Source of the DNA: Candidatus Heimdallarchaeota archaeon
GTDB lineage: Archaea; Asgardarchaeota; Heimdallarchaeia; Heimdallarchaeales; Heimdallarchaeaceae
Assembly: GCA_023705985.1 (NCBI GenBank)
Contig: BPTO01000007.1
Span: 1-39,316, forward strand
DNA: 39,316 nucleotides
Reading direction: 5' to 3'
The notes under the pieces were generated by a model. The model ran no database searches and was not told where the DNA came from. It saw only the letters and a list, made by a program, of their open reading frames with translations. The position numbers and the translations under genes are program-made. Below are positions 16,126 through 25,082 of this stretch, piece after piece (position 1 is the first letter of the stretch; each line of letters opens with the position of its first letter).

Positions 16126-16998
16126 ATGAAAGTGCAGAAAGTAGGTTCTAGAGGATATTTGTTTACGTTTGATGAACCTTACAAAACTAATCTTTATGTG
16201 ATAAATGCAACTAATCATCTCTTCATTTGTGATACATTTCTTGGATCTGATCCTATAAAGGATGTAATGAAGTTTTTAGATAAGGAAAAGTGCACAACTA
16301 AACCTGTCGTTGTTTTCAACAGTCACTATGACTATGACCATATCTGGGGTAACAGTGAATTTAAAGATTCTATAATTCTTGCTCATGAATTATGCAGAAA
16401 GATGATCAAAGATGAAGGAGAAGATGATCTTAAAAAATATGCGAGTCATAAAAGAGGAGAAATAGCTCTGACACTTCCAAATGTGGTTTTCAAAGAAAAA
16501 AAATCATTTTTGGAGGATGAGGTTGAATTTTACCACACTCCTGGTCATACTGAAGATTCCTCATCATGTTATGATCGTGTGGATGAAGTTCTTTTTGTTG
16601 GAGACAATCTTGAGTCCCCTTATCCCTATATTCGCATTCTGAATATTGAAACCTATATTGAAACGCTTGAAGAATACTTAACTCGTGATGTTAATTTTAT
16701 AGTGTCTGGTCACGATGATCTGATGAAAGACAACCAACTAATAAAATCGAATCTAACCTATTTACAAAATCTGAACCAAAATCAAGTTGATAGTACTAAA
16801 TTTTCTAAAGAGCAACGTGGTATTCATTACTCTAATATTACTCAATTAGGTGAATTAAAGGCTCAAGCAGGTAAGAAAGAATCAGCATTAGAATATTATA
16901 ATGAAGCCGCTAAATTGCTCAATGAAGCTGAAGACAGTCCTAATGTTGAGAAATTAAAGGAACAAATAGGTAAGATAATTGAAGATTTATCAAAGTGA
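16126..16998 (+). CDS. Metallo-beta-lactamase-fold hydrolase with TPR-like tail
   Basis: 290 residues from ATG 16126. The metal motif is H67-Y-D69-Y-D71-H72 (NSHYDYDHIWGN): the second His of the usual HxHxDH is Asp, a variant known in MBL subfamilies with the NSHxDxDHxWG block. Further ligands are His in HTPGHTEDS, Asp in FVGDNLE and His in VSGHDDL. Residues about 235-290 are helical with a TPR-like repeat (QLGELKAQAGKKESALEYYN), an addition not needed for the enzyme core. Substrate unknown. It stands alone, with 225 bases of AT-rich upstream DNA in which I see no further gene. Confidence 0.8.
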   Translation: MKVQKVGSRGYLFTFDEPYKTNLYVINATNHLFICDTFLGSDPIKDVMKFLDKEKCTTKPVVVFNSHYDYDHIWGNSEFKDSIILAHELCRKMIKDEGEDDLKKYASHKRGEIALTLPNVVFKEKKSFLEDEVEFYHTPGHTEDSSSCYDRVDEVLFVGDNLESPYPYIRILNIETYIETLEEYLTRDVNFIVSGHDDLMKDNQLIKSNLTYLQNLNQNQVDSTKFSKEQRGIHYSNITQLGELKAQAGKKESALEYYNEAAKLLNEAEDSPNVEKLKEQIGKIIEDLSK

Positions 16999-17008
16999 TT
17001 TATGTAAT

Positions 17009-18115
17009 TTATTCTTCGTTTAGTCTATTAACATCGAGGGACGGCGCTTCGTGATTATCTCTACCGTCAATTGTTTCAGCCATTAACAATGAGTTAAGTA
17101 TAGCTTCTTCTGTCACATCAACTGTCGCAGCAAGTAGTTTTTGAAATTCTTTTGAGTTTTCATTCACAATTTCAATCTCTCTCTTAACATTCTTATCATC
17201 GTGATTAAGAGTATTTTTTGTGGAAAAACCAATGATAATATCTCCTGAACCGTGAGCTGCATACCCTCCAGTTCTAGATATGCCAAGAGGAGCTCGTTTA
17301 CAGATTCTATTCAATTGTCTAGAAGTCAAAGGTGCATCAGTAGCTATTACTACAATTATTGATCCTCCTGTACTTTTTCCCCGATTGTTATACTCATTTT
17401 CTGGGCTCAAGTCGATTTTCTTACCAAGAAATCTCAAATCTTCTCTTCTTCCAAAATTGGACAAAACTAGAACACCAATTGTATATTTAGCATCTTCTGA
17501 CTCGATTATTCTTGATGCTGAACCGACTCCAGCTTTTAGTCCAAATGCCATCATACCAGTTCCAGCTCCCACATTTCCCTCTGTAACTTTATTTGAAGCA
17601 TTTTTTATTGCTTCAAGTACATGATATTTCTTAACATGCCTACCTTGAATGTCATTCAAATAACCATCACTGCATTCACAAACTACAGGGTTAACAGTTG
17701 AAGTAGTAATTCCTATGTCAGGATTTTGGACAATTGAGTAATCAATTAGAGCATCAGCTACAACAGGAACATTGAGAGTATTGGTTAGAGCAATAGGTGT
17801 TTCAATATTTCCAAGTTCCATTAATTGAACAAGGCCTATTGTTTTACCATATCCATTCATAACGAAAGCACTTGCTTGAACTTTTTCTCTGAAAATATTC
17901 CCATTGTGGGGTAAAATGATTGTTACACCCGTTCTAATAGGACCAACACTCACTTCCAGCTTCCCTTCTCCTTTTATTATAGTAGAATGGCCAACTAACA
18001 CTCCATCTACATCAGAAATAGAGTTTAATGATCCCCGGGGAAGCGATCCAATATCATATTCAAGTTCTTGTAATCTCAATCGTTTTCCTTGAGAATGCTC
18101 ATTCATATTTACCAT
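17009..18115 (-). CDS. P1 family (DmpA-type) aminopeptidase
   Basis: 368 residues, close to DmpA (about 375). Motifs: ISDVDGVLVGHSTI (35-46), RTGVTIILPH (61-70), NTLNVPVVADAL and VNPVVCECSDGYLND. The STGGSIIVVIATDAPL block (249-263) contains the Gly251-Ser252 bond where these precursors self-cleave, Ser252 becoming the N-terminal nucleophile of the beta chain. The family releases N-terminal D- or beta-amino acids from short peptides. No signal peptide, so it acts in the cytosol. Convergent with the metallo-beta-lactamase gene, 10 bases apart, and divergent from the SPFH gene. Confidence 0.9.
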   Translation of the reverse strand: MVNMNEHSQGKRLRLQELEYDIGSLPRGSLNSISDVDGVLVGHSTIIKGEGKLEVSVGPIRTGVTIILPHNGNIFREKVQASAFVMNGYGKTIGLVQLMELGNIETPIALTNTLNVPVVADALIDYSIVQNPDIGITTSTVNPVVCECSDGYLNDIQGRHVKKYHVLEAIKNASNKVTEGNVGAGTGMMAFGLKAGVGSASRIIESEDAKYTIGVLVLSNFGRREDLRFLGKKIDLSPENEYNNRGKSTGGSIIVVIATDAPLTSRQLNRICKRAPLGISRTGGYAAHGSGDIIIGFSTKNTLNHDDKNVKREIEIVNENSKEFQKLLAATVDVTEEAILNSLLMAETIDGRDNHEAPSLDVNRLNEE

Positions 18116-18261
18116 CTAACATTACTATTAAAAAATGTAGTTCAAATTTCTTCTTGTACTCATCGAAAAGCACTTTTTTTGTTTTATACCAATTAATGCT
18201 TGAACAATAATGTTAAAAATGTGCAATTAAGAATAACTTAACTGAAACTTAAGGTGATAAA

Positions 18262-19029
18262 ATGGAAGTCGGAACTATTATTGCAATTGTAGCAGGTGCA
18301 GCGATTCTTCTTTTCTTTTTATCTGGAATAAGAGTCGCCTTAGAATATGAAAGGCTAGTTGTCTTTCGATTAGGAAGATATATCAGAACAATTGGACCAG
18401 GATTAATTTACATTATTCCTCTATTTGAGTCAGCTAATAAAGTAGAACTGCGAATTATCACACAAGATATTTCTAGGCAAGAAGTAATAACAAGAGATAA
18501 TATACCCGTCCTAGCTAATACTGTCGTGTATTTCAAGGTTGTAAAACCTGAAGATGCTGTTATAAAAATCGAAAATTATGTTTATGCAGTTAGACAATAT
18601 ACTCAAGCTGCATTAAGAGACACAATCGGTACTATGGAACTTGATCAAGTTTTGATGGAGCGAGAAAGAATCGCTGTTGATATTCGTGCGATAGTAGAAA
18701 AAGAAACTATTGAATGGGGTATCGATATTAAAAGCATTAAGATTCAAGAACTTGAACTTCCATCAGAGATGAAAAGAGCTTTTGCTAAACAGGCTGAAGC
18801 TGAAAGAGCAAAAAGAGCTATAATTATTCAATCTGAAGGAGAGAAAATTGCTTCACAGAACTTAGCTGATGCTGCAGAGAAACTAGCAACAGCAAAAGGA
18901 GCTTTACATCTTCGTACTCTTCAAACAATACGTGATATAGCACAAGATCCAAGTGAAAAGATTGTTATTTTCATGCCAAATGAATTATCAGATAGTGTAG
19001 TTGAAATTGCTAAAAAGCTGAAAAAATAG
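18262..19029 (+). CDS. SPFH/stomatin-like membrane protein (slipin)
   Basis: 255 residues with an N-terminal membrane helix (5-25) followed by the SPFH (band 7) domain: EYERLVVFRLGRYIRTIGPGL, VITRDNIPVLANTVVYFKVV, and RDTIGTMELDQVL, then a helical region rich in Ala and Glu (KQAEAERAKRAIIIQSEGEK) that forms the oligomerising coiled coil. These proteins form large membrane rings and organise membrane domains, often with NfeD-type partners; no NfeD gene is nearby. An AAGGTG ribosome site lies seven bases before the ATG. A second SPFH protein of a different subtype starts at 38892. Confidence 0.9.
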   Translation: MEVGTIIAIVAGAAILLFFLSGIRVALEYERLVVFRLGRYIRTIGPGLIYIIPLFESANKVELRIITQDISRQEVITRDNIPVLANTVVYFKVVKPEDAVIKIENYVYAVRQYTQAALRDTIGTMELDQVLMERERIAVDIRAIVEKETIEWGIDIKSIKIQELELPSEMKRAFAKQAEAERAKRAIIIQSEGEKIASQNLADAAEKLATAKGALHLRTLQTIRDIAQDPSEKIVIFMPNELSDSVVEIAKKLKK

Positions 19030-19060
19030 GTGGATTAAAAGTTAAAGCCTAACACACTAT

Positions 19061-19096
19061 ATCCTGATTGCCTATAATAGCGGTATAAGTCAGGAT
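19061..19096. repeat. Inverted repeat between convergent genes
   Basis: ATCCTGA (19061-19067) and TCAGGAT (19090-19096) form a 7-base inverted repeat with a 22-base loop that contains further imperfect symmetry. It lies 32 bases after the SPFH stop and may act as a transcript end, or be a relic of an insertion. Confidence 0.3.
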
Positions 19097-19169
19097 TGGT
19101 TGGATTCTCCCTCAAATTCCATCTATATCGAAAGAGACTGGAAACTAATTTCTTCTTTTTCCTTCTTTT

Positions 19170-20192
19170 TTAGGGTATTAAATGTCCATTTTTAAAAATA
19201 ATTTTACCATCTACTTCCATTGTGAAATTGGGTGTTGGTAGATGACCTGAAAACGAGACAACACTGTCTGCTTCAAGAGGATTAGTTAGTATAGCAATTG
19301 CAATAATCGCTACTCCCCTCATTTTGTCTAATTCAATTTGAAGAAATGGATTGTCTGCTTTTCTATTGAAACCAAATGCGATTTGACCTATTTTTCGGTT
19401 TTCATTCAGAAGTAAATAATGTTTATTAAACCATTTACTTTCTTCATTATCTGCTTTATATTCCTTTATATTATTATTTTCAATTGTTAGCGTAAGTGTT
19501 GTATCAAGATCTTCTAGCCATCCACGAGGAACAACATATGTACCGTTTAGTTTCCCTCCAACGGCAATTTCACCTGCAGGTAAATTTGATCCTTTTCCTG
19601 GCATGTCTACAATACCTGTCTCATATCCTGTCATATTAGGATCCACATTTATCTCAATGTCTGTTCCTATGCCATTGTAAATTCGACATATTTCTGCTTT
19701 TTTAATTTTAGCATAAATTGTAAGCAACTCTTCTTCAAGTTTATTTTGATCAATATCCAAGGGTCCATCATCACGAAAAATTGTTTCGTCGCTCATTGGT
19801 GAAAAAGCCGCTCTTTTCTTATGTCGTTCTATATATTCCAAATACATGGTGTCTGTTATAGAAAATTCTGAAATAACATATATTACATCATACTTGCTAA
19901 TTTTTTGGATAAAATCAATATCAAACGTAGGGTAGTGTTTCCATCTACATTCAAATAAGAAGAATTCAGTGTGAACATTGGGGAATTTTTCCGATGCAAT
20001 CTTAGCAATTTGCTTTGCTAGAAGATTTCGTTTTAGCATTCTCTCAATCATATCGGATGGTTTGTCAATCATGTCCTTAGGTGAAGGATAGTCTGATAAT
20101 ATGAGGAATTTCTCTCCATCCACAAGAGCAAGGTTGACTCTTAGCATTTTTTCAATAGTCTTGTTAATGCTTGGATTAGATTGAATAATCAC
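19170..20192 (-). CDS. M29-like (thermophilic) aminopeptidase homologue
   Basis: 340 residues. The C-terminal half resembles M29 metallo-aminopeptidases: GSNLPAGEIAVGG (metal-ligand Glu in the L-P-x-G-E motif), GWLEDLDTTLTLTIENNNI, and NRKIGQIAFGFN. The N-terminal half (about 1-150) looks like the Rossmann-type domain of the family and is degenerate (YDVIYVISEFSITDTMYLEY). The complete set of two-metal ligands cannot be confirmed by eye, since the usual C-terminal H-x-D pair is replaced around SFSGHLPTPNF. It may be a non-classical member. Monocistronic, with 247 bases of AT-rich DNA upstream that shows no gene. Confidence 0.65.
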   Translation of the reverse strand: MIIQSNPSINKTIEKMLRVNLALVDGEKFLILSDYPSPKDMIDKPSDMIERMLKRNLLAKQIAKIASEKFPNVHTEFFLFECRWKHYPTFDIDFIQKISKYDVIYVISEFSITDTMYLEYIERHKKRAAFSPMSDETIFRDDGPLDIDQNKLEEELLTIYAKIKKAEICRIYNGIGTDIEINVDPNMTGYETGIVDMPGKGSNLPAGEIAVGGKLNGTYVVPRGWLEDLDTTLTLTIENNNIKEYKADNEESKWFNKHYLLLNENRKIGQIAFGFNRKADNPFLQIELDKMRGVAIIAIAILTNPLEADSVVSFSGHLPTPNFTMEVDGKIIFKNGHLIP

Positions 20193-20439
20193 TAGTATTC
20201 ACCTGATATACGGAAATATAATCTGTTTTATAAATATCGTTCTATGTTATTTATCTTCATTGAACCAACTTAAAAACTGTATGATAGTTCTAAGATGATT
20301 AACCATCTCAAATTCAATTATTTCAAGACTCTATAAAGAAACAAGATATAATTTTCTCTTACTCCCTTTTACAATATCTTGAAAGTATGACTGTTAGAAT
20401 GATTGGAATCTTTTTCATTTAGTATTTCTGGTTCATTAA

Positions 20440-22278
20440 CTAGAAATCTAACAACTCTAATCTTTTGAGCTCATCAATTTTTGGTTCTCCCGTATTTCTG
20501 TCATAGTTTCTATAAGTGTACCACTCTTTGAGTTGTATCTCATAATCAGGTATATTACCTTCTGTTGGTCCTTCTAGTTTCTGTAACATCACTTGGGGAA
20601 TCTTCTCCCATTCTGTCTTCCAGCCAAATTTTAGGTTTATAAGGCGCTTCAGCGCAAAAATCCTTTCACCTAATAAAATGAGTTCTTCTAGAACTATTTC
20701 TTCTCCCATTGCTATTCCTAGTAATTTTGCTACTAATTTGGCTGGTGGATTGTAGAATTGACATATAGTCATTGCATTATACAGTTGCCTATAGCTTTGA
20801 ATGTTTGCCATCTGTTTAGCAATTCCTTTGTTTTCAAATCTGTTTGGTATATCATCAATACCCAATTCTGGAAATATCAATCCTTGTAGAACAAGATAAG
20901 CGTCTCCATTCGCATGACAAGCACCTCGTGGACTTGTTAGATATTGTACTGCCATTCCACTAAAAGCTCGGGGATCATGATAAGGTACTTCTAATCCTGC
21001 AATTTGCGGAGAAACATCTAGTTGATCATAATGTTCTGCTAATTTCTTGCTTCCTTCTGCTAGTAAGTTGCCAATACCTTCACGGTAACTAATAATACGC
21101 AGTAATTCAATTAATGTTTCAGGATTACCAAATGAATAATCTAAGTTATCAAGTAAGTCTTCTTTTGGAATTGCATTCATAGATACAAGATCTAGAAAAA
21201 CCCCTATTGTTGCTCCAGATGAAATTGTGTCAATACCATAGGAGTTGGCCATGTAATTGGCGTAAGCTAACGCTTCAAGATTATCTATCAACAAATTCGT
21301 TCCAAATGCCCCAATGGTTTCATATTCCGGTCCCTTGGTTTTAGGAAGTTTGTATTTGCCTTTTGGAATCTCCACTTCTCTACTGCAAGCAATAGGACAA
21401 CGGTAACAAGCTTTCCTTCCAACTAGTATTGTTTCTGACATTGTAGCACCAGAGATATTGAAAGCATTCTCATAGGTTCCTTGAGACCAGTTGCGAATTG
21501 GTAAGTCTCCAAACATGTCTACTGCAAGATCAACATATCCTGCTGTTCCTAAATCATGAGACAATTCAGTGGAAAAGTCTTTCATTATTGTATCTTGAGC
21601 TTCTTGCGAAACCTCCTTGAATTCCTCAGGAAGTGAGAAATGTTTATTGCTTCCTTTAACAACTATTGCTTTCAACATTTTTGAACCCATAACAGCTCCT
21701 AATCCTGTCCTACCAGCTGCTCTAGCACCATCATTCATTATTGATGCAAATTTGACTAAATTTTCGCCTGCAGGACCAATACAAGCTATTTTAAAAGTTT
21801 CGTCTCCTAAAGACTGTAGAATCTTTTCTTGAGACTCAAAAACTCCCATTCCCCAATAATCGTTAGCGTTTCTTATCTCAATTTTTTCATCGTTAATATA
21901 AATATAAACAGGACTCTCTGATTTCCCTTCTACTATTATACCATCATAACCAGCAAATTTGAGTTCAGGTCCGAATTTTCCTCCAGAGTTTGCTTCACCC
22001 CAAATACCTGTAAGTGGTGATCGAGAGCAAATTGAAAATCTACCTGAACAAGCAGTAGGTAAACCAGTTAATGGACCTGTAAAAAAGATTAGAATGTTTT
22101 CAGGAGAGAGAGCTTCAACAACCTTCTGTTCCATGAATTTATAGTAATAGTAAGCCCCTAAACCGCTTCCACCAACAAACTTTCTTGCATTTTCCTCATC
22201 AAGAGGTTCAGTTTTAACCTCTTTCTCTGTCAGATTTATTCTTAGTATTTTACCTCGATAACCACTAATTGGAACCAC
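20440..22278 (-). CDS. aor: Aldehyde:ferredoxin oxidoreductase (tungsten)
   Basis: 612 residues, the usual AOR length. It oxidises aldehydes to carboxylates with ferredoxin as acceptor, or the reverse, using a tungsto-bispterin and one [4Fe-4S] cluster. The N-terminal AOR_N domain contains FVGGSGLGAYY, FFTGPLTGLPTACSGRF and GRTGLGAVMGSKMLKAI. Cluster ligands C291-x2-C294-x3-C298 (ACYRCPIACS) are present, with the fourth in the C-terminal MTICQFYN segment. The gene begins one base after the stop of the upstream alcohol dehydrogenase, so the two are co-translated; together they would link acids, aldehydes and alcohols. Confidence 0.95.
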   Translation of the reverse strand: MVPISGYRGKILRINLTEKEVKTEPLDEENARKFVGGSGLGAYYYYKFMEQKVVEALSPENILIFFTGPLTGLPTACSGRFSICSRSPLTGIWGEANSGGKFGPELKFAGYDGIIVEGKSESPVYIYINDEKIEIRNANDYWGMGVFESQEKILQSLGDETFKIACIGPAGENLVKFASIMNDGARAAGRTGLGAVMGSKMLKAIVVKGSNKHFSLPEEFKEVSQEAQDTIMKDFSTELSHDLGTAGYVDLAVDMFGDLPIRNWSQGTYENAFNISGATMSETILVGRKACYRCPIACSREVEIPKGKYKLPKTKGPEYETIGAFGTNLLIDNLEALAYANYMANSYGIDTISSGATIGVFLDLVSMNAIPKEDLLDNLDYSFGNPETLIELLRIISYREGIGNLLAEGSKKLAEHYDQLDVSPQIAGLEVPYHDPRAFSGMAVQYLTSPRGACHANGDAYLVLQGLIFPELGIDDIPNRFENKGIAKQMANIQSYRQLYNAMTICQFYNPPAKLVAKLLGIAMGEEIVLEELILLGERIFALKRLINLKFGWKTEWEKIPQVMLQKLEGPTEGNIPDYEIQLKEWYTYRNYDRNTGEPKIDELKRLELLDF

Positions 22279-23439
22279 CTAAAACATTTCATTATAGAGT
22301 TTTTTAATATCGTCTTCTGTAAAATCTCTAGGATTTACTAGTGATCCAGTATCATTTATTGCAAAGTCACACATCTTTTCCATGTTTTCCTCTAATTGCT
22401 TCTTTGTTACGCCGAAATCAGATAATTTCATCTTAAGTCCAAGATTTCTAATTAACTCTTCAGTTTTGTCAATCAGCTTTAGTGCTCCTTCTTTAGGAGT
22501 ACTAAAAGATAAATGAATATGATAAGCAATTTCAGAATAAAGTCTTGCAACTTCCTCTTCCTCAACACAAAATCGCATCATATAAGGCAGAACTACAGCT
22601 ATGATATTACCATGGTTGATATTAAGAACAGCTCCAGCTGAATGAGCTAATGCGTGAGCTCCTCCAATTTGACTGTTTCCAATTGCTATTCCAGCCATAG
22701 TAGCTGCATTGTGCATTTCTTCCCTATACTTCAGGTTCTGTCCTTCTTCAACAGCTTTTGGTAGATATTTAAACACAGTTTTTATTGCTTGAAGCGCGAA
22801 AGGATTACTGAAATCATTTCTCCATTGAATAGTGTAAGCTTCAATTGAATGGGCTAAAACATCTATACCTGTTGAAGCTGTTACATGCTTGGGAAGGTTT
22901 AATGTGAATTGTGGGTCAACAATACTAATATCTGGGATAAGATTTTTGTGTCCAATGCTCAATTTTTGTCCAGTCTGAGTGTCTGTAATAACTACAGCCC
23001 AATTTGCGTCCGAACCTGTTCCACTTGTTGTTGGAATAGCAATTAGTCTGGCCTTATTTCTTAAGGGTAAAGGGTCTTCAGGAAAAACTTCATCTATTCT
23101 CATTTCAGGATTCTCATAAAGTATCCAAATAGATTTTGCACAATCAATTACAGAACCACCCCCAACAGCAACGATCCAATCTATCTCATTTTCAGATGCG
23201 ATTTTTGCTCCCTTTTCCGCCATATTGATTGTTGGTTCAGAGTTTACTTCATCGAATATTGTAACATTCATATTGTTTTTTTGGAGTAGCTTTATCACTA
23301 TTTGAGGTATTTCTAGGTTCATCAATATACTATCAGTCACAAGTAAAACACTTTTTCCTTCCAAATCCTCAAGATAGCTAATAGCATCTTCACCAAAAAC
23401 TATATTCTTTGGTGATCTAAAATACCACATAGAAATCAA
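22279..23439 (-). CDS. Iron-containing (group III) alcohol dehydrogenase
   Basis: 386 residues. The NAD(P)-binding GGGSVIDCAKS (93-103) and the downstream metal-binding block GIDVLAHSIEAYT, GGAHALAHSAGAV and NINHGNIIAVVLPYM, with His ligands, mark a group III Fe-ADH. It interconverts alcohols with aldehydes or ketones. It abuts the AOR gene directly (stop/start adjacent) and follows an SCP2-domain gene by 15 bases, so all three form one operon. The start ATG ATT TCA ATG leaves a second in-frame ATG three codons later as an alternative start. Confidence 0.95.
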   Translation of the reverse strand: MISMWYFRSPKNIVFGEDAISYLEDLEGKSVLLVTDSILMNLEIPQIVIKLLQKNNMNVTIFDEVNSEPTINMAEKGAKIASENEIDWIVAVGGGSVIDCAKSIWILYENPEMRIDEVFPEDPLPLRNKARLIAIPTTSGTGSDANWAVVITDTQTGQKLSIGHKNLIPDISIVDPQFTLNLPKHVTASTGIDVLAHSIEAYTIQWRNDFSNPFALQAIKTVFKYLPKAVEEGQNLKYREEMHNAATMAGIAIGNSQIGGAHALAHSAGAVLNINHGNIIAVVLPYMMRFCVEEEEVARLYSEIAYHIHLSFSTPKEGALKLIDKTEELIRNLGLKMKLSDFGVTKKQLEENMEKMCDFAINDTGSLVNPRDFTEDDIKKLYNEMF

Positions 23440-23454
23440 CTGAAAAGAGGGGAA

Positions 23455-23871
23455 TTAAAAGAATTCCGTATCAACGTTTTGAGCAGAATTAACTAGTTCT
23501 TTAGCTGCTTTTGTGGCACGCATCACTTTTGCTTTACTACCTTTCAATGTGAATTTTCGCGTTAAAATCCCTTTTATTGGGTCTAATTCACCACTAATTA
23601 CTTTCAACCAATTAGAATATGTTCCTTTGTACTCAAACTCAGATTCTGGTACTTTTTCGCCTTCCTCAAAACTATCTACTTTCCTACATTCTCCATGCCA
23701 TAGATCTATGTAGAAAGTGTGCCCTTTCTCTAATCTTTCATCTGGTTCTATAACAAATAGAAAGTCACCTTCCCATGTTTTAGCGGCCTCTTGCCATGGT
23801 TTACCCTTTTCGCTATTTAGAGTGTCCTTATAGGATTCAATCCATTCTTTACTTGGAAATTTATATGACAT
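23455..23871 (-). CDS. SCP2 sterol-carrier-like protein
   Basis: 138 residues with the SCP2 pattern: AAKTWEGDFLFVIEPDE, FYIDLWHGECRKVDS, then SNWLKVISGELDPIKGILTRKFTLKGSKAKVMRAT, which fits the SCP2 domain that binds hydrophobic ligands such as fatty acyl chains. It is the first gene of the SCP2-ADH-AOR operon and may hold a hydrophobic alcohol, aldehyde or acid for these enzymes; that role is inferred. No signal peptide. A TATA-like region and a hairpin lie upstream. Confidence 0.85.
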   Translation of the reverse strand: MSYKFPSKEWIESYKDTLNSEKGKPWQEAAKTWEGDFLFVIEPDERLEKGHTFYIDLWHGECRKVDSFEEGEKVPESEFEYKGTYSNWLKVISGELDPIKGILTRKFTLKGSKAKVMRATKAAKELVNSAQNVDTEFF

Positions 23872-23945
23872 TTTATCACCGAAAAATTTCTTATATTTAA
23901 AGAAATTATTTTGAAATTCTTCGTAAATAGGTTATTTTTAAATAT

Positions 23946-23976
23946 AGTTTTCCAGTGAGAAAGTTTTCCAGTGAGA
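23946..23976. repeat. Tandem direct repeat of 16 bases
   Basis: AGTTTTCCAGTGAGA occurs at 23946-23960 and again at 23962-23976, a period of 16 bases. It lies 75-105 bases upstream of the SCP2 start, in the position of an upstream regulatory site, or it is a replication slip. Confidence 0.6.
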
Positions 23977-23988
23977 TAATAATATTTA

Positions 23989-24022
23989 GGAGTTTAAAAT
24001 AGGATTAAAATCTTTAAACTCC
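23989..24022. repeat. Perfect 10-base inverted repeat
   Basis: GGAGTTTAAA (23989-23998) and TTTAAACTCC (24013-24022) are exact reverse complements with a 14-base loop. It lies between the end of the bactofilin-like gene (24076) and the SCP2 operon start (23871), both on the minus strand, so it could be the terminator of the first or an operator of the second. Confidence 0.5.
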
Positions 24023-24075
24023 AAATTCCACTAACCTAGCTTATATTCTAAATCTTCTAAGTTTAGCTTCTTTGT

Positions 24076-25017
24076 TTATAGTTCTTCTGGAGCTATTCTG
24101 ACAGGTTGGTTGGCCAATTTTGCCTTTTTATGAACTAGACATTCATCGACATAATAGACTGTCCCATCGACCTTGGTAAATCGCCTTAGTGTAACTGTTC
24201 TTGCTTTGATATCACCTGCAACGTAAGTACGGTTTATGTCAACTGAGTTTTTAGCTATAATACTTCCACCTATTTCGTAAGCTTCCCTGAACATTCTCCA
24301 GAAGCTAATAATGTAAGATGTCCAGTACCAGAAAGCATACCATTTATGCTGATCAAAGCTAATATCCACCCCTGTGACATTTCCACCAATCTTAGCACCG
24401 CCCTTAATGTCGACGAAACCTTCTGTTTCAAGGTTGAGAACAATATTCACTGATCCACTTATTTTAGCACCATGCTTAGCTTTTACGTTGCTAGCACATT
24501 TGAGAGAACCTGAAGATCGCAAAAATTCTCCTATGTCTATGTCTCCTTCAATTTTTGCGCTACCACTAAATTTTGCATCATCATCAACAGTAACTGCACC
24601 ACCAACTTTTAAGGAGCCAGAGCTTTTGAGATCATCGTCAACTATTAAATCACCTGTGATGTTTGCACTTCCGCTGAATTTAGTATCATCTTTAGCACTA
24701 ACTGAACCATCTACATTAAAAGAGCCAGAACTCCTAAGTTCTTCACCAACAGTGAGATCTCCTTTCAATTTCGCGCTGCCACTAAATCTAGCATTATCAC
24801 CACTCTGCACGGGACCTTCGAATTTGAAAGATCCCGAACTTCTCATTCCTCCATGTGCATTGATGCTTCCTTTTCCTTGGAAAGATCCGGAGGTTCTGAG
24901 GAAGTTGCATTCGATAGTACCATCAAGTTTACCCGATCCTGATACACGTACATCCTTTTTAGTGTTAATATCAGGGAGTATAGCTGATCCTGAAAAACGA
25001 ATATGATCTTTTGACAT
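24076..25017 (-). CDS. Bactofilin-like polymer-forming protein
   Basis: 313 residues from ATG 25017, where the repeats begin; an upstream in-frame ATG would overlap the phosphate transporter gene. The N-terminal two thirds alternate two short motifs, FSGSA(K/N)(L/I) and (R/K)SSGS(F/L), each followed by a glycine and DLxV or GxV, at about 16-18 residue steps. This is the right-handed beta-helix pattern of polymer-forming cytoskeletal proteins (bactofilin). The C-terminal part has an aromatic segment (KWYAFWYWTSYIISFWRMF, residues about 220-240) that could bind membrane, then more beta repeats. It follows the PiT gene by 65 bases. Confidence 0.7.
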   Translation of the reverse strand: MSKDHIRFSGSAILPDINTKKDVRVSGSGKLDGTIECNFLRTSGSFQGKGSINAHGGMRSSGSFKFEGPVQSGDNARFSGSAKLKGDLTVGEELRSSGSFNVDGSVSAKDDTKFSGSANITGDLIVDDDLKSSGSLKVGGAVTVDDDAKFSGSAKIEGDIDIGEFLRSSGSLKCASNVKAKHGAKISGSVNIVLNLETEGFVDIKGGAKIGGNVTGVDISFDQHKWYAFWYWTSYIISFWRMFREAYEIGGSIIAKNSVDINRTYVAGDIKARTVTLRRFTKVDGTVYYVDECLVHKKAKLANQPVRIAPEEL

Positions 25018-25082
25018 AAATTTTCTTAACAAGGCAAATATAAATTCCTTTCCATTTATTAATTTAAAAAAATGTTTGGAAC

